64,000 nucleotides of DNA, taken from Bacteriovorax sp. BSW11_IV. GTDB taxonomy: Bacteria > Bdellovibrionota > Bacteriovoracia > Bacteriovoracales > Bacteriovoracaceae. The stretch's first letter is position 1. Every line of letters starts with the position of its first letter. A program made the position numbers and the translations under genes. The stretch spans positions 62,001-126,000 of the forward strand of contig NZ_AUNE01000027.1 in the NCBI RefSeq assembly GCF_000447755.1. The letters run 5' to 3'. The notes beneath the pieces are model-generated. The model did not search any database, had not been told where the DNA came from, and saw only the letters and a list, made by a program, of their open reading frames with translations. Of this stretch, positions 50,676 through 59,225 are shown piece by piece.

Positions 50676-51675
50676 TATCCCAATCGCTGACTTGTTTTTC
50701 AACTTTGTTCATATCATCAGGACAATCTGGTACGTAAGAGTAGAAAAGTGATCCGCCTTGAATCTTATTTACTATCTCTTTTCCTTCACCTGGTTGAAAT
50801 GCTGGGCATCCAAATGAGCGTCCCATGCGAGAGCTATCTTGATTGTAGAAGGCCTCATGCATAACTACACCATTTCTTAGAGCATCGTCATTCACAGAAG
50901 GAGTAAGTCCGTTGAGAATCATTTTATTGAGTCTCGGTCTTGTTGAGAACATTGGCCATGGAGCACTAGCGCTTTTATTTTCTGGGTCATGGGCCACAGA
51001 GTTTGCTAGATATGCTGTTGAATAGAAGCCTGGTCTTGTCATTGCCCAACGATCATGAATCGGAGATTGCCCATTTTTCTTACGAACAGAATTGATTTTT
51101 GTAAGTTGATCTTTGGTAAATTTACACTGATTAATCATTCCATCGTGATCTGGATCGCCATAACTAACACCATTAGTTTTTCCGGAACCATGGCTTACGC
51201 GAAAATTTTTAACTTCACCTGTTCTTAGATCTAGAAGATAAAACCTTTTTTGTGATGAGTGTTGAGAATAGTCTGCAATAGAAATGTAATTTTTATTTTT
51301 GAATTTACTCTTATTATCTTTGTAATATTTTAGAGCTTGCTTGAGGGGTTCGACAGGAACACCTTCGAGTACGAAGTTTTCGAAATACTTACATTCATCG
51401 GCACGAATAACTTTCTCTGTATCATTGATGAGCTCTTCGGCCTGTGCAACTGCACTACGCAGAGACTTTACTTGCATTTCTTCATTGCAATTTCTCAATT
51501 CGTTAACAGAAGTAGAAACACCTTCGTCTGCTACATCATCGTCTTGAAATGAAGATTTTGGATTGCCATAGCGTGGATCAACACGGGGGGCCCTCTCAAC
51601 TTGATTGGCCTGTGCAAAAGCTAGATTTGAAACCAATGTTCCAAGGATTAAAGGGACTAAAAACTTTCTTCTCAT
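50662..51675 (-). CDS. Exported murein L,D-transpeptidase-like protein (YkuD_2 type)
   Basis: A 337-residue protein with a signal peptide (LVPLILGTLVSNLAFAQA). The C-terminal domain has RFYLLDLRTGEVKNFRVSHGSG, then VVMHEAFY and SRMGRSFGCPAF, the His and Cys pattern of the L,D-transpeptidase catalytic-like (YkuD_2) family, which cross-links or remodels peptidoglycan. The N-terminal region (about 25-110) is acidic and helical with two cysteines. AGAAG precedes the ATG. It is convergent with the chemoreceptor gene. Confidence 0.85.
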   Translation of the reverse strand: MRRKFLVPLILGTLVSNLAFAQANQVERAPRVDPRYGNPKSSFQDDDVADEGVSTSVNELRNCNEEMQVKSLRSAVAQAEELINDTEKVIRADECKYFENFVLEGVPVEPLKQALKYYKDNKSKFKNKNYISIADYSQHSSQKRFYLLDLRTGEVKNFRVSHGSGKTNGVSYGDPDHDGMINQCKFTKDQLTKINSVRKKNGQSPIHDRWAMTRPGFYSTAYLANSVAHDPENKSASAPWPMFSTRPRLNKMILNGLTPSVNDDALRNGVVMHEAFYNQDSSRMGRSFGCPAFQPGEGKEIVNKIQGGSLFYSYVPDCPDDMNKVEKQVSDWDRMCS

Positions 51676-51731
51676 TTAAAACCTCACAACAATAGTATAA
51701 TTTTATTGTGAGGTCAGATAAAGGTAGTAAA

Positions 51732-52589
51732 TTATTCCAAATACAGAATGTAGTCAGCTATTTTTCCATACTTAGAGCTGTCAAATAATTCAGACCACTC
51801 TTTCTTTGTCATAGAGTTTTTGTCTACTACTTTGATTGAAATGATTTTATGGTCGTTGCTTGTGCGAATTTGCTCACGAATAAGTCCGTCGAAATAATCC
51901 GAGTGAAATGACCCCACTACAGTAAATCGAAGTGGATTAATCGCCTGTTGTTCAAATTGATAGGCCATTACTGAATCTGTAAAGGCCTGGGCATCAAAAT
52001 ACTTTTTCAAACTTTCTGAATCAGTATGACCACCCATAACTTCTTTAAAACGAATGAGGTATTGATCGCTTCCTTTCATATAGTTTGGAGGTAAGTACTC
52101 AGAGGGAAGATTTTCAATACCACCTGTTGTAATATAGCGCTTTACTTCACGTGTTTCATTCAAGGCAATGAATTGGCCATTGATATTTTTTGTGGCCTTA
52201 AAGATCGGAGCATATTTCATATTTTCTGAAATATTTTTTTCACCCATCATTTGAATTAATAATTCATCAATTGTTAATTGGTTGTTTGAATATTTATCGA
52301 AGAGTAATTCTAGCTTGTCATGATCTTTGTAATTTAAAAATTCCCAACCTGTGGTGACCTGACCTTCCATTTGCAGATTTCTAGTCATCAATTCTATAAA
52401 CTCACCTTGGGCCTTTTGAATTTGTTCATTGTAGTGATATTCACCTAGAATAAAATGGGTCTGATTTGATGCTATTGTTTTTGCCAATTGCTCAACAGTT
52501 AATTCTCTCTCATTTTGGACTTCAACCAATTTTGGTGCACCAAAGGCACATGATGAAAAAATGAAAGTAAGGGCGAAGAGCTTTTTCAT
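51732..52589 (-). CDS. ChaN-like heme-binding-type exported protein
   Basis: A 285-residue protein with a signal peptide (FALTFIFSSCAFGAP). It follows the ChaN-like (cofactor/heme-binding uptake) fold: THFILGEYHYNEQIQKAQGEFIELM, VTTGWEFLNY, a helical bundle containing FIALNETREVKR, and a C-terminal strand RFTVVGSFHSDYFDGLIREQIR. Some relatives bind heme at the dimer interface, others have metal-binding residues here (Glu49/His51 region). Function in this organism is not known. It is a single gene by spacing. Confidence 0.68.
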   Translation of the reverse strand: MKKLFALTFIFSSCAFGAPKLVEVQNERELTVEQLAKTIASNQTHFILGEYHYNEQIQKAQGEFIELMTRNLQMEGQVTTGWEFLNYKDHDKLELLFDKYSNNQLTIDELLIQMMGEKNISENMKYAPIFKATKNINGQFIALNETREVKRYITTGGIENLPSEYLPPNYMKGSDQYLIRFKEVMGGHTDSESLKKYFDAQAFTDSVMAYQFEQQAINPLRFTVVGSFHSDYFDGLIREQIRTSNDHKIISIKVVDKNSMTKKEWSELFDSSKYGKIADYILYLE

Positions 52590-52667
52590 GGGTTCTCCTG
52601 TGGACTATTCTATTAAACTTTTGATAGCATTAATTTTCTACGAACTCAAATAAATGGAAATCATGAC

Positions 52668-53486
52668 ATGAAAAACTTTTTCAAAATAACAATTCCACTA
52701 GCTATTATCATAACGTTAGGGGCCGTTATCTATCAAAGATCAACTGGACCAACTTATCCAAAAAAATTCCGCATTGGACCTTCTCAAGAGCGAGTATTGG
52801 TTAAATTCCCACGCAGTCAAGGGGGGACTATTGACGCCCTTGTGGAATTGCCAGTTCTAAACGATCAAATGAGTGCAAGTCTTACATATAAGCGCTTTCC
52901 TACTAACGATGAGTGGACAACTATCCCTTTGCTTAAAGAAGGCAATGTTCTGGCGGCCAGACTTCCAAATCAGCCTCCTGCAGGGAAGTTAACTTACTTT
53001 GTCACAGTTAATGCACCATGGGGCGTAGAGAATCTGGGTTCGATGGATAAGCCTATAATAATTCGTTATAAAGGCGAAGTACCTATTTGGATTTTGGGGC
53101 CACATGTCTTTTTTATGTTCTTGGCCATGTTGCTATCAAATCTTTCAGGATTAGAGGCCATCAAAAGAACGCAAAGTGCTGTTAGTGTAGGGCGTTTGGC
53201 CTTCGCTTCATTATTTATTGGTGGTATGATTTTGGGGCCAGTCGTTCAAAAGTATGCCTTCGATGTTTACTGGGCGGGTTTTCCTTTTGATTGGGACTTA
53301 ACTGACAATAAGCTTCTTATTGGCGTTATTTTTTGGGCCATTGCCTTTTTCACAAACTTAAAAAAACCACGCTATTTGACTCTTATTCTAGCGGCGATTG
53401 TTCTTATTGGTGTGTATTCAATTCCTCACTCAATGATGGGCTCTCAGTATAATTACGAGGCCGGTAAAATCGAAACAGACCGCTAG
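52668..53486 (+). CDS. Integral membrane protein of unknown function
   Basis: A 272-residue protein with one N-terminal membrane helix (about residues 4-22), a periplasmic beta-rich domain (about 35-130; IDALVELPVLNDQMSASLTY, LTYFVTVNAPWG) and four or five further helices (IWILGPHVFFMFLAMLL to LILAAIVLIGVYSIP). His residues in GPHVFF and IPHSMMGS are candidate heme or metal ligands, but no family is recognised. Its stop overlaps that of the convergent DUF2231-like gene (CTAG), and both encode multi-helix membrane proteins with paired His residues. Confidence 0.6.
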   Translation: MKNFFKITIPLAIIITLGAVIYQRSTGPTYPKKFRIGPSQERVLVKFPRSQGGTIDALVELPVLNDQMSASLTYKRFPTNDEWTTIPLLKEGNVLAARLPNQPPAGKLTYFVTVNAPWGVENLGSMDKPIIIRYKGEVPIWILGPHVFFMFLAMLLSNLSGLEAIKRTQSAVSVGRLAFASLFIGGMILGPVVQKYAFDVYWAGFPFDWDLTDNKLLIGVIFWAIAFFTNLKKPRYLTLILAAIVLIGVYSIPHSMMGSQYNYEAGKIETDR

Positions 53487-53947
53487 TTTTGGCATTTAAA
53501 GTCCTTCACAGCTGCGCCTTGCTCATAAACGAGCATGGCGCCTGAATGACCTGTTTGAATTAAATAATATGTTCCTGCAAAAGAAATAACGGTAGCACTA
53601 TAGAGAAGCAGTAGATTGTGCTTAACTTCAAAAATAATATAACTTAAATGACTCACAAGAAAGATCACCAATGTCGTGTAGGCATACTCTTCATGACTAT
53701 AGACATGACCTATCTGACATAAATTTTTCTTCACTTCATCAAAGGCCATATCACCCAAGAAGGTCGACATGGCAAATGTAAACAGACCGATAATATATAA
53801 AGCGTGAGTGCTAAATTTAAGCGCTTCATTTGTTTTTTCTTTTGACTTCTTTGTTGCAAAACAAATACCTAGCAAGGCGAATGGAATCAAGATAATTAGA
53901 CCCAGTGGTAGGTGGACAGTTAGGGGGTGTAAAAGCTCAGCGCGCAC
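53483..53947 (-). CDS. DUF2231-family membrane protein
   Basis: A 154-residue protein with four membrane helices. It carries the DUF2231 signature HPLTVHLPLGLIIL at the start of helix 1 and the C-terminal TGHSGAMLVYEQGAAV. Family members are predicted to bind heme via conserved His residues, but this is unproven. The GTG at 53947 is chosen because GAGGAG lies five bases upstream and HPLTVH then follows near the start; the longer frame to 54040 would overlap the divergent peptidase gene and has no site. Its stop overlaps the neighbouring membrane protein gene. Confidence 0.72.
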   Translation of the reverse strand: MRAELLHPLTVHLPLGLIILIPFALLGICFATKKSKEKTNEALKFSTHALYIIGLFTFAMSTFLGDMAFDEVKKNLCQIGHVYSHEEYAYTTLVIFLVSHLSYIIFEVKHNLLLLYSATVISFAGTYYLIQTGHSGAMLVYEQGAAVKDFKCQN

Positions 53948-54014
53948 AGGTTCTCCTCGCCCTTTGATTTTGTTTGTGATATGAAACTTTGGCACGATAA
54001 CAAAGGATTCATAT

Positions 54015-55856
54015 ATGTTCAAGATATTGATATTACTCACACTTTCTTTAACTAATCACTTTGTTTTGGCCAATGAGGCCCATAATACATTGAAATTTCT
54101 GGCAAGTGATCAATTAGAAGGAAGGCGACCTGGTACTCCGGGATCATTCAAGGCCATCAATTTTATTTCACAAAAATTATCGCAGTATTCAGTTAAAACT
54201 CTCGGTGATTCTTATCTGCAAGAATTTACAATTTTTACTCAAATGGAAAAAGAAGGGGTCAATTCGTTAAAGATTGGACCTAATACTATTTCTTCTTTTG
54301 AGCCATTGGCCTTTTCATTTTCTGGCGCCATTGAAAGTGAATTGATTTTTGTAGGTCATGGGATTTCTATTCCTAAAAATGATGAACGTCTTGTGTATGA
54401 CGATTACGAAGGCCTAGATGTTGAGGGGAAAATTGTTGTCGTTATGACTGGTGATCCTGGAGATGGCAATAAGCAGTCTCTTTTTAGAAATCCAGATTAT
54501 ATCAGTTATAGAACTTTGTTTTATAAAATTAAAAATGCCGCTCTTCATGGGGCCAAAGGTGTTCTTGTTATTCAAGACCCCCTAAGTGTTGATGGCAAAG
54601 AAAAAGTGCCTTATTTCAATAAAACTGAAGGTGGCGGTCATCGTTTCGCTATCATGGCCGGACTTACAACAAACGAGGCGATCAACAGTCTTTTGAAGAA
54701 GACAACGACACTTGAGATTCAAAAAATGATAGCGAAAACTCAAAGGCCAATGTCACTTTCTCTCGCTCCGAAGGCAAAACTTTCAGTTCATCTTAAAAAA
54801 ATCACTGGAAGGGTGAGCAATGTTGTTGGGGTCATTGAGGGGAGTGATCCTCTTCTTAAAAATGAAGTCCTTGTTCTAGGTGCGCACTTTGATCACCTCG
54901 GTTATGGAGGGCAAAATAGTATGGAGCCCAACCATGATCCTGTGATTCATAATGGTGCCGATGATAATGCTTCTGGTAGTGCAATGATTTTAGAGCTTGC
55001 TCGATTGATTGCAAAAAAACCTTTGAAACGAACTGTTATGGTGGCCTTTTTCAATGCAGAGGAGAGTGGATTACTTGGATCGACTCACTTTGTGGATAGT
55101 TGGGCCCAGTACAGTGAAAAATATGGACAACTCTACGCGATGTTAAACTTTGATATGGTGGGACGTTATCAAAATGAATTGGCCATCCTCGGAACCGAGA
55201 CGGCCTTTGAATGGGAGAGTGAATTAGAATCTTTTTTTACTAAAGATTTCGGCATAAATATTGTTCAAAAGAAAAAAAGTGTGGGCAGTTCGGATCATGC
55301 CCCGTTCATTGATAAGAAAATTCCGGCCCTGTTTTTTACAACGGGAACTCACGAAGATTATCATAAAAGTAGTGATGACTCTGAGAAGATCAACTACAAG
55401 GCCTTTGATAAGACCACTAATATGGCCTATGAACTTCTCGTTCAAAGTGATGTTATTACCAAACTTACTTTTAATCCTGAGGCCACAAGTGATGACGGTG
55501 CAGGACGTGAGCGTGGTTACGGCGCCCATCTTGGTTGTGTGCCACAATTTGGGCAAGATGATAGTATTGTTGGGGTCGTTTGTATGAGGGCCTCTGTTGA
55601 ATCTCCTGCTGAAAAAGCGGGAATTATCGCAGGTGATATTCTTGTCGGTATCGGTGATATTGAAGTGAAAACGATCTATGATTTGGCCTTCGCTTTAAAA
55701 TTCTATCGCGCTGGAGATGAAATTGAACTACGCTGGCAGCGTGAGGGAGTGTTGATGAAAAAGTTAGTCACTCTCACAAAGAGTACTCGCTCAAAAAGAG
55801 AATTGAAAAAAAATACCAAGACCTATGGGCACCATCCCATGAGAAGACTCTATTGA
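54015..55856 (+). CDS. Exported M28 aminopeptidase-like protein with PA and PDZ domains
   Basis: A 613-residue protein with a signal peptide (LILLTLSLTNHFVLANEA). A PA-type insert covers about residues 90-215 (FVGHGISI, GKIVVVMTGDPGD, ALHGAKGVLVIQD). The M28 zinc core follows: GAHFDHLGYG, NGADDNASGSAM, FFNAEESGLLGS with both glutamates, MLNFDMVGR and GSSDHAPF. A PDZ domain covers about residues 505-590 (SPAEKAGIIAGDILVGIGD). The tail is Lys/Arg-rich. The catalytic glutamate pair is intact, unlike in the M28-like protein at 24.6 kb. It probably trims peptides in the periplasm or outside the cell. Confidence 0.9.
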   Translation: MFKILILLTLSLTNHFVLANEAHNTLKFLASDQLEGRRPGTPGSFKAINFISQKLSQYSVKTLGDSYLQEFTIFTQMEKEGVNSLKIGPNTISSFEPLAFSFSGAIESELIFVGHGISIPKNDERLVYDDYEGLDVEGKIVVVMTGDPGDGNKQSLFRNPDYISYRTLFYKIKNAALHGAKGVLVIQDPLSVDGKEKVPYFNKTEGGGHRFAIMAGLTTNEAINSLLKKTTTLEIQKMIAKTQRPMSLSLAPKAKLSVHLKKITGRVSNVVGVIEGSDPLLKNEVLVLGAHFDHLGYGGQNSMEPNHDPVIHNGADDNASGSAMILELARLIAKKPLKRTVMVAFFNAEESGLLGSTHFVDSWAQYSEKYGQLYAMLNFDMVGRYQNELAILGTETAFEWESELESFFTKDFGINIVQKKKSVGSSDHAPFIDKKIPALFFTTGTHEDYHKSSDDSEKINYKAFDKTTNMAYELLVQSDVITKLTFNPEATSDDGAGRERGYGAHLGCVPQFGQDDSIVGVVCMRASVESPAEKAGIIAGDILVGIGDIEVKTIYDLAFALKFYRAGDEIELRWQREGVLMKKLVTLTKSTRSKRELKKNTKTYGHHPMRRLY

Positions 55857-55858
55857 TT

Positions 55859-55892
55859 AAAAAAAAAAGGCCAGATAAACTGGCCTTTTTTT
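55859..55892. terminator. Bidirectional rho-independent terminator
   Basis: GGCCAG (55869-55874) pairs with CTGGCC (55880-55885) around a five-base loop, with an A run before and a T run after. It serves both the M28-PDZ gene and the convergent ricT gene. Confidence 0.85.
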
Positions 55893-57585
55893 ATTCTTGT
55901 GGTTTGTTTGGTGAGCCGCTTCCGCCCTTATTACCGTCATTGCGGTTTTTCTTATAAGGTCTATTGCGATTGTTTCGATTAGGTCTGTTTCTATTTTGAC
56001 CACCGGCATCTTGAGCACCTTGTCCTGAATTTTGGGCGTGATTTGGATTTTGTCCTTGTCCCTGATTCGGATTATTGTGGCGGCGCTGTTGCTGATTTCG
56101 CTCTTCTCCCTCTCTGTGTGGCCTTTTGAAATTCTTTCTTGGAGCTCCAGAGTTTTGCCCGTCTTGAGATCTGTTTTCTTGAGGACGGCCATCAGGACGA
56201 TTTCTATTTCGATTATTATTTCTATTGTCGCGATTATTATTGTCGCGGCCACCTTGATCACGCTTAGCTTGGAAATTTCTTTGCTGATTGCGTGGTCTTT
56301 GGTTGTTATTGTTTCTATTATTGCGATTATCGTGCTTAGGAGCTTCTGCAATTTCTGGTTCAATCACATCGGCATCGTCGTCGCTATAACCTTCTTTTCT
56401 AAATTTACTTGATGCGATGATTTCAGCTTCATCTTCATCATCAATTGATGACGAAGTATCTTCGTCCTCATCATCGTAAGATTCATCTGATTCATCATAA
56501 GAGTCATCATACGAATCGTCGTCTTCATCAACTTCTTGGCGGTATTTCTCAAGGCGCAGGGCCTCTTCATCAGTGATTCCAATAACTGTACTTGTTTCGT
56601 TAACAATATGTTGGAAAGAGTCAGGAAATACCCAACTTAGTGATGGTTCACAATTTTTATCGTCATATTGCCCTCTAGCATAGCGACGAATTTGTCCACC
56701 ATCAGTTAGCATGTCAAACTGCTCAATTAGGATATGAAGCTTTAATACTTTTCCAATATCCCCATTTTGAACTTTTATATATGAACCTTCGCGCGGAAGG
56801 TGTTCACGCTTTTCAGAGTAAACATCATCTTCATAACGAATACAGCATTTAATTTGACCACAAACTCCGTTAATCTTGCTTGGAATAAGAGCAAGGTTTT
56901 GGTTTTTAGCCATCTTGATACTTACGTTTCCGTAATTTGTGAGAAAAGAAGAACAGCAAGTCTGTAGTCCACACGCTCCAACAGCTCCTAGGGCGGCCGC
57001 TCTATCGCGTACAGAGATTTGTCTTAGTTCAATTCTCATTTTTAAATCACTTACAAGCTCTTTTACGAGTTCACGAAAGTCAACTCTGGCAGGGGCCGTA
57101 AAATAGAATACGGCCTTTTTCCCAAATTGAATGAACTCAACGTGTGTGAGATTCATTTCAAGGGCATATTTATCAATGAGTCTTAAACAGATTTTCTCAG
57201 CATCACGCTCTTTTTTTGCATAACTTTTTTGCTCTTCGATATCTTCTTCTGAAGCCAGTTTCGCAATTGAACGCAAAGGCATAAGATCTTTAGTGAATTG
57301 AGTTTCATAAGGAAGAGAGTTGATATAACCAACAGTCATTCCTCTGTCACTCATGGCCAAAACTTTTTGACCGTACAAGAATGCTCTCTTACCAACTAGA
57401 AAGGGATGAGATTTTGCATTTCCTGGAAATCTAACGCGAATAAGTCGAACTGAGTCGCCCTCTTTAAAGCGGCTTTCGTTAGATTCATTGGCACTGTCTT
57501 CGTTCGTATCGTTTTGTTCTGGTTGCGTATCTTCTAAAACCTCTTGAGACGAGGTGTTTTCATTATTTTCTGTATTATCTTGCAT
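55891..57585 (-). CDS. ricT: RicT/YaaT-like PSP1-domain protein with long disordered tail
   Basis: A 564-residue protein. After an acidic N-terminal stretch, residues about 45-300 form the PSP1 domain with the cysteine pairs GACGLQTCC (Cys205, 210, 211) and GVCGQIKCC (Cys242, 247, 248), which in RicT proteins hold iron-sulfur clusters. In Bacillus the RicT complex stimulates RNase Y mRNA processing. Residues about 350-395 are extremely Asp/Glu/Ser-rich, and about 415-564 are Asn/Arg/Gln/Gly-rich, both low-complexity and probably disordered, the latter RNA-binding in character. The tail is not part of typical RicT. It is third in a tmk-holB-ricT operon, the order seen in many bacteria. Confidence 0.85.
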   Translation of the reverse strand: MQDNTENNENTSSQEVLEDTQPEQNDTNEDSANESNESRFKEGDSVRLIRVRFPGNAKSHPFLVGKRAFLYGQKVLAMSDRGMTVGYINSLPYETQFTKDLMPLRSIAKLASEEDIEEQKSYAKKERDAEKICLRLIDKYALEMNLTHVEFIQFGKKAVFYFTAPARVDFRELVKELVSDLKMRIELRQISVRDRAAALGAVGACGLQTCCSSFLTNYGNVSIKMAKNQNLALIPSKINGVCGQIKCCIRYEDDVYSEKREHLPREGSYIKVQNGDIGKVLKLHILIEQFDMLTDGGQIRRYARGQYDDKNCEPSLSWVFPDSFQHIVNETSTVIGITDEEALRLEKYRQEVDEDDDSYDDSYDESDESYDDEDEDTSSSIDDEDEAEIIASSKFRKEGYSDDDADVIEPEIAEAPKHDNRNNRNNNNQRPRNQQRNFQAKRDQGGRDNNNRDNRNNNRNRNRPDGRPQENRSQDGQNSGAPRKNFKRPHREGEERNQQQRRHNNPNQGQGQNPNHAQNSGQGAQDAGGQNRNRPNRNNRNRPYKKNRNDGNKGGSGSPNKPQE

Positions 57586-57665
57586 TAAAATTCCACTATT
57601 TTTTATTTCTTAAAAATAAAGTGTGTAAGGTTAAATAATCGAATTATTGTGCTCAAATGTCCAGT

Positions 57666-58472
57666 TTAAACAGCAATTTTGTGCAGTATATTTAAAATGG
57701 CCGTGATTCTTTGGGACTCTGAGTTATGAAAGGTTAGTGAGCGCTCAGTCCACTGCATAATTTTTTGAATATCATTGAGAATGGTAAAATTGTCGGTGTT
57801 TGAAATGGCCCATGTTATAGCATGTTCAAAAAACTTTCTTTCTAAGATTTTATTGCCCTTAGTATATTCATAAAACTTAGATTCATAATGTAGGTGCTCT
57901 TTTTCTATTTCTGTAAAATCTTGTTTCGATCTGAGGTAATTATAAAAGCTCTCACCCTTGGCCGAATCATTATCTTCCTTGCCAATAAAATTAAATGTTA
58001 TGGCCCTACTCTCTATTGTCGGCAGTAGACGAACTCCCGTAGGTTCCAGAAAAATTATTGTTGTATTTTTACTTGGTTCTTCTAGAGTTTTTAGGAATTT
58101 ATTTAGAATAACTTCACTTAAAAAAGTAGCGTCATTTATTATGGCAAAGCGGTGTTTCATTTCGAAGTTGCCATATGTATGAAACTTTAAAAAATCAGTG
58201 ATGGCCTCATCATTTAATGTGTAATTCTTGGCCCTTTCATTTTCATCAATATAAAGAATATCTGGGTGTCCACCATTGATAATATTGAGCGAGCTTTCCA
58301 CAGTTATTTTTTTTTCATCGGCGATGACAGCGCTTAAGAACTCTTTTGTCATATCATTTAAAAGAGAGCGCGCATTCTCGCTAGGTCGTGTTCTGAAAAT
58401 ATAGAAATGGGACAAAGTACGATTGTCCCATTTCTTTTTTAGAATTTGTTGTAAAGTTTGGTTGTGACTCAT
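57666..58472 (-). CDS. holB: DNA polymerase III delta' subunit-like protein
   Basis: A 268-residue clamp-loader protein. Visible features are HPDILYIDEN, KHRFAIINDATFLSEVILNKFLKTLEEPSKNTTIIFL (here split by short loops) and the sensor motif PTIESRAITFNF. As usual for delta', the Walker A loop is not recognisable. The start ATG is 11 bases after the tmk stop. Position between tmk and ricT is the classical arrangement and strongly supports the call. Confidence 0.85.
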   Translation of the reverse strand: MSHNQTLQQILKKKWDNRTLSHFYIFRTRPSENARSLLNDMTKEFLSAVIADEKKITVESSLNIINGGHPDILYIDENERAKNYTLNDEAITDFLKFHTYGNFEMKHRFAIINDATFLSEVILNKFLKTLEEPSKNTTIIFLEPTGVRLLPTIESRAITFNFIGKEDNDSAKGESFYNYLRSKQDFTEIEKEHLHYESKFYEYTKGNKILERKFFEHAITWAISNTDNFTILNDIQKIMQWTERSLTFHNSESQRITAILNILHKIAV

Positions 58473-58483
58473 ATCCCAAGATC

Positions 58484-59176
58484 CTATTGCTTGTGATCTT
58501 GTCCTTGTACCAGCTCGTCAATTTTAGAGCGAATGGCCAGATAAACTTCTTCAAGAGATCTCTCTGAATTGATAACTTGAATTCTGTCTGGAAAAAGTTC
58601 ACTTGCTGCGTCGTAACCTTTGATAAGTTTTGAGTGGAAGTCTTGATTTTCCGATTCAAAATAATCTTTTGGATTGTTACGGATTTCTTGGCGGTGCATA
58701 GAAGTTTCTAATCCGATCTTCAAATATAATGTTAAGTGAGGCACTAAGTGTAGTGGAAAGAGGTTATGGGCCTCTAGCACTTTTTCAATCCCTAGGCCCC
58801 TGGCCACACCTTGGTAGGCAATTGTGCTGTCGATATATCTATCGCAAATAATAATTGTATTAGGCACAGAAAGCTCGCTAAGTACAACCTCTGTTAGAAG
58901 TTGAGCTCTCGCTGAAGCGAAAAGGTAGGCCTCTGCTACAGGGTGAATTTTTGATGTTGTATTGAGGATGGCCTGACGCAACTTCTCACCATAAGGTGTT
59001 CCGCCTGGTTCTCTTAGAACAAGAACACGGAAATTCTTCTTTTCCAAATATTCCGTGATAAGTTTAATTTGTGTTGATTTACCAGAGCCTTCAATGCCTT
59101 CAAAGCTGATGAAGAATGAACCTGGGAATGCTGGTGGACGAAATTGTGTTAAGAGTTCTTTACTAATATTTTCCAT
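58484..59176 (-). CDS. tmk: Thymidylate kinase
   Basis: A 230-residue enzyme phosphorylating dTMP to dTDP. P-loop FEGIEGSGKSTQIK, the dTMP/DRX motif ICDRYIDSTIAYQGVARGLG and VLREPGGTPYGEKLR are all present. The N-terminal extension (about 17 residues before FISFEG) is longer than usual. The ATG at 59176 has no ribosome binding site, and an intrinsic terminator hairpin lies only 19 bases upstream, so its expression signal is unusual. First gene of the tmk-holB-ricT operon. Confidence 0.94.
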   Translation of the reverse strand: MENISKELLTQFRPPAFPGSFFISFEGIEGSGKSTQIKLITEYLEKKNFRVLVLREPGGTPYGEKLRQAILNTTSKIHPVAEAYLFASARAQLLTEVVLSELSVPNTIIICDRYIDSTIAYQGVARGLGIEKVLEAHNLFPLHLVPHLTLYLKIGLETSMHRQEIRNNPKDYFESENQDFHSKLIKGYDAASELFPDRIQVINSERSLEEVYLAIRSKIDELVQGQDHKQ

Positions 59177-59194
59177 GACATAAATCTATCATAG

Positions 59195-59220
59195 AAAAAA
59201 AGGGTTTCGCACCCTTTTTC
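59195..59220 (-). terminator. Rho-independent terminator between the GYF-like gene and tmk
   Basis: On the minus strand GGGT pairs with ACCC around a five-base loop, flanked by A and T runs (59195-59205 with 59211-59219). It is read after the upstream GYF-like gene and sits 19 bases before the tmk start. Confidence 0.8.
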
Positions 59221-59225
59221 TTAAT

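Noticed and set aside
55857-56363. A 168-codon open frame inside the 3' part of ricT in another frame of the same strand
   Set aside because: It is a by-product of the low-complexity Asn/Arg-rich region; the peptide is a repetitive Ile/Thr mix with no start signal.
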